DNA from: Deltaproteobacteria bacterium
Lineage (GTDB): Bacteria > Desulfobacterota > Syntrophia > Syntrophales > UBA2210
Assembly (NCBI GenBank): GCA_016935935.1
Contig: JAFGPZ010000048.1
Location: 1-12,213 of the forward strand
Length of the DNA stretch: 12,213 bases
Direction: 5' to 3'
The notes beneath the pieces are model-generated. The model saw only the letters and a program-made list of their open reading frames with translations. It was not told the DNA's origin and made no database searches. How positions within the stretch are numbered: the first letter of the stretch is position 1; each line of letters starts with the position of its first letter. The translations under genes were made by a program, and so were the position numbers. Shown in pieces: positions 1-5,722 of the stretch.

Positions 1-638
1 AAAATATGTAATTTTATCCCAAAGATGCGTTTCGGTGTGTTGTGATTGTCCAGTTCACCTATTCCGACTGTCTTCCTGTCCCTGTTCAGTTGATCCCAGC
101 GCATCAGAGTCCTTTTTCTGGGACCTCTAAGCACATGGGCGGGAAATAAATAATTCATAATCGCCCCGGGTACTCTGTCAAGTGAAGACTGCCAGTCAGT
201 CATAAAATCCCATATTCCCATACCGGTATAGCCAGACACATCCCACTTCTTCCATGGATAATGTTTCACGTGAAACAATTTTGTCCCCCCGTGGTCAGGG
301 TGGGCAATAAATCCCATACCGCCATGCCGGATTACCTCATCAATGACCTGCTGGGGATTCTCGTTGCTTTCTTCTGCTGCGACGATAGGGTGGTCTATGC
401 CGAAGGCTATATAGTGATTAAATCGTGGGGCTATCTCCTGTCCTACTATTAACAGCACCCTGCCCTGCCACCCCCCCATACTTTTTGCCTTTAGTGTAGA
501 GTGATCGGTGAGCATTAAAAAATCTATGTTGTTTTTCTCTGCAGCCGCTACAATGTCCGCCACGGGCGTCGTGCCATCATGGGAATAGCTGGAATGAAAA
601 TGTATAATGCCCCTATGATCATGGAATTTCGTCGACAT
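1..638 (-). CDS. PHP-domain metal-dependent phosphoesterase, partial (C-terminus beyond left edge)
   Basis: The frame stays open from ATG 638 to the left edge, giving 212 residues. PHP metal-binding motifs appear in order: H13-x-H15 followed by S19-H-D21-G, T44-D45-H46, E68, H113 in IAHPDHGG, and D197-x-H199 near the visible end. This is the PHP set of histidinol-phosphatase-like and DNA polymerase PHP domains, which use a multinuclear metal centre to cleave phosphoesters; the substrate here cannot be inferred. The start is supported by GAGG 7 nt upstream (646-649). The start lies inside the 3' end of the endonuclease III-like gene (20-nt overlap), so translational coupling is likely. Codons 121-126 (KLFHVK region) carry a complete parS palindrome. 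Family identity is firm; biochemical role is unknown. Confidence 0.85.
   Translation of the reverse strand, partial: MSTKFHDHRGIIHFHSSYSHDGTTPVADIVAAAEKNNIDFLMLTDHSTLKAKSMGGWQGRVLLIVGQEIAPRFNHYIAFGIDHPIVAAEESNENPQQVIDEVIRHGGMGFIAHPDHGGTKLFHVKHYPWKKWDVSGYTGMGIWDFMTDWQSSLDRVPGAIMNYLFPAHVLRGPRKRTLMRWDQLNRDRKTVGIGELDNHNTPKRIFGIKLHI
262..277. other. parS centromere-like site (ParB binding)
   Basis: The 16-mer TGTTTCACGTGAAACA is a perfect palindrome and an exact match to the bacterial chromosomal parS consensus TGTTNCACGTGAAACA. ParB/Spo0J family proteins bind such sites, load as CTP-dependent clamps and spread along flanking DNA to direct origin segregation with ParA. It lies within the PHP coding sequence at residues about 121-126. 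Exact chance occurrence of a given 16-mer in 12 kb is negligible. No parA or parB gene is in the window. Confidence 0.88.
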
Positions 639-1281
639 TACAATGCCTCAGGGGACACTCGTCGCACCGAGGGTCTCTTTTGCAGTAATACTTCCCCGTG
701 TTTACCAGGAACGCGTGATATTGGTTATACAATCTTCTCTCCTGCGGTAAATTTTCCATGAAGAGTTTCTGGATATGGCCATAAGTCCAGTCTTTTTCCA
801 CAAGTCCAGCCCTCTCCATGATTCGACGTGTGTAGGTATCGACTACGAATATGTCCTTTCCCCCACCGTAAAGCATTATGCTGTCAGCTGTCTCCTCGCC
901 TATGCCATGCACGCCCAATAATTTTTTTCTGAGGTCCCACAAATCCGCACCAAACATCTTCTCCATGCTGCCATTGTATTCATCATAGAGAAACTTTATA
1001 AAGAATTTCAGTCGCTTGGCCTTAATCCTGTAATATCCTGAAGGTCTGATAAGCTCCGCTATCACCTCTTCCTTTGCATGGAAAAGTCTTTCAGGTGTCA
1101 GCATCTCTGCCGCTTTTAATCTTCTTATTGCCTTCTCTACATTTTTCCAGCTTGTATTCTGTGTAAGTATAGCTCCCACGGATATTTCGAAGGGCGTTTC
1201 TCCCGGCCACCATTTCAGGTCACCGAAATGTTCATTCAATTTTTGATAGATGACTGCAAGACGTTCTCGCACCTGCGCCAT
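619..1281 (-). CDS. Endonuclease III-related HhH-GPD DNA glycosylase (COG2231-like)
   Basis: A predicted base-excision-repair glycosylase of the HhH-GPD superfamily, about 220 aa. Numbering from the upstream GTG at 1290: the helix-hairpin-helix LLGVHGIGEETAD spans about 124-136, the catalytic Asp is D151 in VVDTYTRR, and TQNT lies at 43-46. C-terminal cysteines 203, 209, 212 and 217 look like the 4Fe-4S loop, but spacing is C-x5-C-x2-C-x4-C, shorter than the usual x6-x2-x5 of Nth. At the position of the Nth lyase lysine (GVGRKTA in E. coli) there is Glu133, so it is probably a monofunctional glycosylase. I prefer ATG 1281 (M4 in this numbering) because AGAGG lies 8 nt upstream and abuts the alternative GTG. 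Its stop overlaps the PHP gene start. The damaged base recognised is unknown; MagIII-like alkyladenine activity is one possibility. Confidence 0.85.
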   Translation of the reverse strand: MAQVRERLAVIYQKLNEHFGDLKWWPGETPFEISVGAILTQNTSWKNVEKAIRRLKAAEMLTPERLFHAKEEVIAELIRPSGYYRIKAKRLKFFIKFLYDEYNGSMEKMFGADLWDLRKKLLGVHGIGEETADSIMLYGGGKDIFVVDTYTRRIMERAGLVEKDWTYGHIQKLFMENLPQERRLYNQYHAFLVNTGKYYCKRDPRCDECPLRHCNVDEIP

Positions 1282-1333
1282 TTTGAGCACCTCTGCAGGT
1301 TTTGTCTGTGTTCTCTGTGGAAAGTATAGTGGG

Positions 1334-1358
1334 GGAAGGGGCAGGTTCTGCCCCTTCC
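1334..1358 (-). terminator. Intergenic 11-bp hairpin after htrA
   Basis: Perfect inverted repeat GGAAGGGGCAG / gtt / CTGCCCCTTCC in the 94-nt gap between the htrA stop and the endonuclease III-like start. The stem is strong and GC-rich, but no T-run follows on either strand, so it is not a textbook intrinsic terminator. It could be a partial terminator, a 3'-end stabiliser for htrA mRNA, or a processing site separating protease from repair-gene expression. Confidence 0.45.
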
Positions 1359-1375
1359 TGAAAAGATTTCAAGCC

Positions 1376-2866
1376 TTACTGCTTTCGAATTACTGTGAAA
1401 AATTTCACTTCACCTCTTCTTATCAGCAAGAGGACGCTGTCATCTTTCTCTATCTGAGACATTATCCTCAGATATTCTTGGAGGGATGAGACTCTCGTTC
1501 TGTTGACCTGAAGGATAATGTCTTCTCCCTTTACCTGGGCTTCATCGGCCGGACTTCCTGCCTTGACGCCTGTGACAATGACACCTTGAACATCTTTTAG
1601 TCCGAGGTGGTCCGCCATTTCTGGAGTTATTTCCTGCACTGTCATACCGAAATAATCTTTCCCCTGACTGATTCCCGCCGTTGTCCTCTTCTCCGGACGC
1701 TCAGTTACGGTTACTGTAAGAGTTTTTTGATCTCCGTTTCTCAACAGTTTAATTTTTACATCTTTCCCTACTTCAACGCCGGCAACGATCTTGAGAAGTT
1801 CGTGAGTATTTTTAATCGCCTGTCCGTCAACTTCTGTTATCACGTCACCAGTCTTGATTCCCGCCTTATCGGCTGGGTCTCCCTTGAATACATCGGCAAT
1901 CAGGGCCCCCTCTTTTGTTTTTATGTCCAGCTGCTTCGCTATATCATCTGTTATGTCCTGAACCGACACACCAAGCCATCCACGTACGACCTTGCCCTTG
2001 TCCTTCAGCTGTTCCATGATCTTAGTTGCCATATCTATAGGAATGGCAAAACCTATCCCCTGCCCCCTGGCAATGATTGCCGTATTGATTCCAACAACTT
2101 CACCTTTAAGATTAAAAAGAGGGCCCCCGCTGTTTCCCGGGTTAATCGAGGCATCGGTTTGAATAAAATCATCGTAGGGCCCCGCTCCAATGACTCGACC
2201 CTTAGCGCTGACTATTCCCGCTGTAACGGTTTGTTCGAGGCCAAAAGGATTACCAATGGCCACCACCCAGTCGCCTACACGAATTTTAGAAGAATCCCCG
2301 AGAGTGGCCACTGGAAGATCGTTTTTAGCATCGATCTTTATCAGGGCTATATCGGTCTTTTCGTCGGTGCCTTTTATCTCAGCAACATATTCCTTGCCAT
2401 TAGACAGCTTGACAAGTATTTTATCTGCTTGTTCGACAACGTGGTTATTGGTAAAGATGTATCCTTCCTTACTGATAATAAATCCCGACCCGAGACTTCT
2501 CTCCTTAAATTGTCTTTCAGGAATATCACCGAAAAATCTCCTGAAAAATTCATCACCGCCAAAGAATTTGTCAAAAGGTGATCCCCTGAAGGGCGATTCA
2601 AGAGACCCCATGCCGCCTGAAGTTACCGTTTTCGTAGTACTGATGTTTACTACAGCGGGCTTCAGTCTTTCCGCCAGATCGGCAAATGATGATGGCATGC
2701 CCATCGTGTCTGCTGCCGATGCGGCAAGAGCATCTGCCTGATATATGCCAGTGGTTATGGTTGAAAACCTAACAGCCCCGACAACGGTTACTACCAATGT
2801 GACTATGAAAAACCAAAGAAGGACGGTAAAAAACCCTTTTCTCCTCACCTTAATTCCCTTTGCCAT
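1376..2866 (-). CDS. htrA: HtrA/Deg-family periplasmic serine endoprotease
   Basis: A 496-aa envelope protease and chaperone of the DegP/DegQ family that degrades misfolded exported proteins. A basic N-terminus (KVRRK) and a hydrophobic segment at about 11-33 form a signal peptide or anchor. The trypsin-like domain shows the triad H142 (TNNHVV), D172 (TDIALI) and S246 (GNSGGP). A Gly/Phe-rich stretch at about 84-115 (SPFRGSPFDKFFGG) corresponds to the LA-loop region. PDZ1 spans about 285-385 and PDZ2 about 405-490, the full family length. The start is set by a strong AAAGGAGG about 6 nt upstream of ATG 2866. A 122-nt upstream gap carries a promoter-like pair and a perfect FNR-type palindrome, so it probably has its own promoter. 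Choice among degP, degQ and mucD is not possible from sequence alone. Confidence 0.96.
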   Translation of the reverse strand: MAKGIKVRRKGFFTVLLWFFIVTLVVTVVGAVRFSTITTGIYQADALAASAADTMGMPSSFADLAERLKPAVVNISTTKTVTSGGMGSLESPFRGSPFDKFFGGDEFFRRFFGDIPERQFKERSLGSGFIISKEGYIFTNNHVVEQADKILVKLSNGKEYVAEIKGTDEKTDIALIKIDAKNDLPVATLGDSSKIRVGDWVVAIGNPFGLEQTVTAGIVSAKGRVIGAGPYDDFIQTDASINPGNSGGPLFNLKGEVVGINTAIIARGQGIGFAIPIDMATKIMEQLKDKGKVVRGWLGVSVQDITDDIAKQLDIKTKEGALIADVFKGDPADKAGIKTGDVITEVDGQAIKNTHELLKIVAGVEVGKDVKIKLLRNGDQKTLTVTVTERPEKRTTAGISQGKDYFGMTVQEITPEMADHLGLKDVQGVIVTGVKAGSPADEAQVKGEDIILQVNRTRVSSLQEYLRIMSQIEKDDSVLLLIRRGEVKFFTVIRKQ

Positions 2867-2912
2867 ACAATCCTCCTTTCAATATCTCCCATATTTAACC
2901 AGAAGAATCCCT

Positions 2913-2928
2913 ATTGATTTTTATCAAT
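2913..2928. promoter_or_regulatory. Perfect FNR/CRP-family palindrome upstream of htrA
   Basis: ATTGAT-TTTT-ATCAAT contains TTGAT-N4-ATCAA, the exact consensus of FNR-type regulators. It lies 47-62 nt upstream of the htrA start, just downstream of a candidate -10 box. If that promoter is right, the site overlaps the transcription start and would act in repression. No FNR-family gene is in the window, so the binder is unknown. Confidence 0.5.
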
Positions 2929-2930
2929 GT

Positions 2931-2960
2931 ATAATGTGTCAATTTTTTCAGCCATGTCAA
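2931..2960 (-). promoter_or_regulatory. Candidate sigma-70 promoter for htrA
   Basis: On the minus strand a perfect -35 TTGACA (2955-2960) is followed after 18 nt by CATTAT (2931-2936), a 4/6 match to the -10 consensus. It sits in the gap between the FAH-family gene and htrA, about 65 nt upstream of the htrA start. A second TTGACA at 2937-2942 lies inside the spacer. The weak -10 makes this tentative. Confidence 0.4.
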
Positions 2961-2988
2961 ATGATATTTTGGAATTGGACAGGCCGTT

Positions 2989-3798
2989 TCAGACCAATAT
3001 TTCTCTCTTAACAGGATTTGAAAGTGCCCCCACCTTTTCAATCTCGACGGTTATTGTATCGCCTTCCCTGAGAAAAACCGGTGGCGTCCTTGTAAAACCA
3101 ACGCCATCGGGCGTGCCGGTCATAATAACGGTCCCCTTTAACAGTGTCATTGATCTACTGAGATCGCTGATTATAGCATGCGTGTCGAATAGCATGTCTG
3201 ACGTATTTGAATCCTGCATTATCTCTCCATTCAGGATTGACCGTATCCGCAGATTATCGGGGTTTGTGATTTCGTCCTTTGTAACTAGGCAGGGTCCCAA
3301 AGGACAGAATGTGTCGAAACTCTTTCCCCTGGCCCATTGTTTTTTTTGCTTTATCATCTGCCAGTCTCTTGCGCTGACATCGTTTGCGCAGGTAAACCCG
3401 AAGATATAATTGCCCGCATCTTCTGGCGACACATTCTTTGCGTCCCTTCCGATTACGATGGCAAGTTCGGCTTCGTAGTCTACCTCATCGGGCCCCGCAT
3501 CGGGAAGTGCTATGAAGTCTCCGTGTCCGGTCACGCTGCTGGTAGCCTTTATAAACATAACCGGCGATTCCGGTTTTCTTATGCCGGTTTCGTCAGCGTG
3601 CTTGCCATAATTCAAACCCAGGGCAATTATGTTTTTTGGCTCCACGGGTGATAGCAACTTAGCGATTTTTTCAACTTTTTCCGTAACTTCAAATGTTCCA
3701 AAGATATTCCCCTCTATGATTCTGGCTTCCTCCAGTCCGCCTTCGCTTAGACCATAAAACACCTTCCCTTGTTCCGTAATAAATCTTATTATCTTCAT
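2989..3798 (-). CDS. Fumarylacetoacetate hydrolase (FAH) family protein
   Basis: A 269-aa member of the FAH superfamily: cytosolic enzymes that hydrolyse, decarboxylate or isomerise beta-dicarbonyl substrates (acylpyruvases, oxaloacetate decarboxylases, 2-hydroxyhepta-2,4-diene-1,7-dioate isomerases). Visible family motifs are FIKATSSVTG (82-91), the metal-ligand segment VDYEAELAIVIG with E109 and E111, ANDVSARDWQ with D140, the lysine in GKSFDTFCPLGP (158-169), and MTGTPDGVGF (226-235). An N-terminal cap of about 55 residues precedes the core. The start is supported by AGGAGAGG a few nt upstream. Neighbours are hldD upstream and htrA downstream, with no aromatic-degradation genes nearby, so a general housekeeping role such as acylpyruvase or oxaloacetate decarboxylase is as likely as a catabolic one. 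The substrate cannot be assigned. Confidence 0.92.
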   Translation of the reverse strand: MKIIRFITEQGKVFYGLSEGGLEEARIIEGNIFGTFEVTEKVEKIAKLLSPVEPKNIIALGLNYGKHADETGIRKPESPVMFIKATSSVTGHGDFIALPDAGPDEVDYEAELAIVIGRDAKNVSPEDAGNYIFGFTCANDVSARDWQMIKQKKQWARGKSFDTFCPLGPCLVTKDEITNPDNLRIRSILNGEIMQDSNTSDMLFDTHAIISDLSRSMTLLKGTVIMTGTPDGVGFTRTPPVFLREGDTITVEIEKVGALSNPVKREILV

Positions 3799-3857
3799 TG
3801 CCTCTCCTTTTTGGGTAACATGAAAATTCTGATCTCATCTCTTTAAACAGTATTATC

Positions 3858-4829
3858 CTACAAGGGGCGCTCTCCCTCTTTTAAGTAATTGACGACATAG
3901 TCATCTATTGCATCTTCAAGCGCATGAAAATCTTCATCATATCCCCTTGACGTTAGTTTCTCCATCTGAGCTTCTGTAAAATATTGATACTGATTGCGTA
4001 TGGACTCCGGCATTTCTATATATTCAATGTCTGGTTCAAGATCCATCGCCTTGAAGACTGCTCGAACCAGATCATTCCAGGTACGCGCCTTACCGGTCCC
4101 CAGATTAAATATTCCCGTAGCCCTTCGATTATTTAACAGCCACCACAATACTTCAACGCAGTCCTTGATATAAATAAAATCTCTCTTCTGCTCTCCGTCT
4201 CCATATTCAGACTTATAAGATCTAAAAAGTCCGACTTTCCCCCTTGCGCGGATCTCTCCAAAGGATTTATGAACTACACTTCTCATTTCACCCTTATGAT
4301 ATTCATTGGGGCCAAAAACATTGAAAAATTTAATGCCCGCCATCTTACCATCCAGACCATTCCTGAGAATCCATAGATCAAACAATTGTTTTGAATATCC
4401 ATACATGTTAATCGGCCTGAGAGACAGGCTGTTCTCATCGCTGTCGGAAAATCCCAAATTGCCATCACCATAGGTTGCAGCCGAGCTGGCGTAGATAAAT
4501 CGGATATCCCTTTTCATCGCCCATTCAGCAAGTATCCTGCTGTAGCGGTAGTTATTCTCCATCAGATAATCGGCATCCCTTTCTGTAGTTGAAGAACATG
4601 CCCCCATATGAATGACGGCATCAACGGGATAGGGAACCTTGTCCTCACAGATCATGTGTAATAATACACTTTTGTGTACATAATCGCTGTAATTACGATT
4701 GACCAGGTTTTTCCATTTATCGGATTTCCCCAGTTCGTCAACGATAATTATATCGTTCCTTCCTTCCATGTTTAATTTCCAGACAAACGCACTCCCTATA
4801 AAACCTGCGCCTCCAGTTACAATAATCAT
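3858..4829 (-). CDS. hldD: ADP-L-glycero-D-manno-heptose 6-epimerase
   Basis: The last step of ADP-heptose synthesis: NADP-dependent epimerisation at C6 of ADP-D-glycero-beta-D-manno-heptose, supplying the inner core of lipopolysaccharide. The 323-aa protein is a complete extended short-chain dehydrogenase: Rossmann motif TGGAGFIG (5-12), acidic residue after beta-2 (IIVDELGKSDKWKNL), YASSAATYG (113-121) with the catalytic Ser region, and YxxxK as Y143-GYS-K147. The stretch KFFNVFGPNEYHKGEMRSVV and the C-terminal IRNQYQYFT are typical of HldD. The start is supported by TAGGAG 9 nt upstream. It lies 125 nt after trmJ, in a gap with a short frame that ends in an ATGA overlap with this start. 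No other heptose genes (gmhA, hldE, gmhB) are in the window. Confidence 0.96.
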   Translation of the reverse strand: MIIVTGGAGFIGSAFVWKLNMEGRNDIIIVDELGKSDKWKNLVNRNYSDYVHKSVLLHMICEDKVPYPVDAVIHMGACSSTTERDADYLMENNYRYSRILAEWAMKRDIRFIYASSAATYGDGNLGFSDSDENSLSLRPINMYGYSKQLFDLWILRNGLDGKMAGIKFFNVFGPNEYHKGEMRSVVHKSFGEIRARGKVGLFRSYKSEYGDGEQKRDFIYIKDCVEVLWWLLNNRRATGIFNLGTGKARTWNDLVRAVFKAMDLEPDIEYIEMPESIRNQYQYFTEAQMEKLTSRGYDEDFHALEDAIDDYVVNYLKEGERPL

Positions 4830-4954
4830 TGATATATACTCCTAAAGCGATATGCTGCCCTTTTTGTCGTTGCGCTGTCCCTCGTATCAAATTTCATATT
4901 ATCCCTGATTCTGTCTTGCAGAAAATTTTTGTCTCACCACCAAGATACCGTTTA

Positions 4955-5716
4955 TCAAAACAATGTTTTGTCTCTCACCTTGCCCTGACCATAGAGATCA
5001 ATTTGCCTGCAAATACCCCTGATAATCTTCACATCCTTCGTATAAAGGTGCGTCCTTGAGAAAAAACGCCGGATGGCAATCATCCAGTATTCGGGGTTTT
5101 CAGGGTTGATAAAATTGATCTTTGTGCATGTTTCCTTCAAATGCGTTAGCATGTCCTCTTTCTCTTGAAAGGTTGCCAGTTTTGGATTAAATGCACCCAT
5201 AGACGTATTACTGGCAATAAATATTTCGTAACAGAGCACCATAACGGCATGTGAGAGATTTATAGACCTCATCTCACTTGATACGGGGATAGTGACCAGG
5301 AGGTCACAGTATGCCAGTTCTTCGTTTGTCAGTCCTCTATCCTCGGGTCCAAACAAAAGTGCCACCTTATTTTTATGAGAGATGCTTACCAGTTTCTCTG
5401 CCATATCTCTGGGAACGGTTATTTCTCTCTTTAGGTTAGTGTTTCCGCATCGCGCCGTTGTCCCGACTATGTATTGAAAGTTTGCAAGAGCTGATTCCAG
5501 ATCATCGAAATACTCTATCTTATCTATCAAAGAGCTCCCGAAATGTGTTGCTGTCCTGCTGACCTCACCTTCGTCATACCCACCCTGCCTTTTTATTATT
5601 GTAAGTCTGTCAATACCCGTGTTTCTGGCACTGCGTACCACAAATCCTATGTTCGTTGAGTGCTTGGGCCTGTTCAGGACAATAGTGATATTACCTTTCT
5701 TTACCCCCTTATGCAT
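4955..5716 (-). CDS. trmJ: TrmJ-like SPOUT tRNA (cytidine/uridine-2'-O-) methyltransferase
   Basis: A 253-aa AdoMet-dependent SPOUT methylase, most like TrmJ, which methylates the 2'-OH of nucleotide 32 in tRNA anticodon loops. SpoU motifs are all present: motif 1 NIGFVVRSARNTG (22-34), motif 2 LLFGPEDRGLTNEEL (120-134) and motif 3 MRSINLSHAVMVLCYE (149-164) with the trefoil-knot Asn153. The C-terminal stretch NPENPEYWMIAIRRFFSRTHLYTKDVKIIRGICRQID (204-240) matches the TrmJ helical tail rather than TrmH or RlmB. The start lies 6 nt after the cyclase stop and has only a weak purine-rich site (AAAGGG about 14 nt upstream), suggesting translation coupled to the cyclase gene. Exact modification position is family-based inference. 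Confidence 0.87.
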   Translation of the reverse strand: MHKGVKKGNITIVLNRPKHSTNIGFVVRSARNTGIDRLTIIKRQGGYDEGEVSRTATHFGSSLIDKIEYFDDLESALANFQYIVGTTARCGNTNLKREITVPRDMAEKLVSISHKNKVALLFGPEDRGLTNEELAYCDLLVTIPVSSEMRSINLSHAVMVLCYEIFIASNTSMGAFNPKLATFQEKEDMLTHLKETCTKINFINPENPEYWMIAIRRFFSRTHLYTKDVKIIRGICRQIDLYGQGKVRDKTLF

Positions 5717-5722
5717 AAATTT

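Noticed and set aside
261..452. 63-codon plus-strand frame starting at the parS site
   Set aside because: It lies opposite the PHP gene, whose metal motifs are intact. The ATG is just the base preceding the parS palindrome.
1607..2581. 324-codon open frame on the plus strand
   Set aside because: It is antisense to the htrA protease domain, has no recognisable domain or ribosome site, and is explained by the codon pattern of htrA.
2190..2741. 183-codon plus-strand frame opposite htrA
   Set aside because: It mirrors the opposite strand of a certain gene and has low-complexity composition without motifs.
4830..4954. Possible terminator between trmJ and hldD
   Set aside because: Only a 5-bp TTCTG/CAGAA stem is visible, too weak to call.
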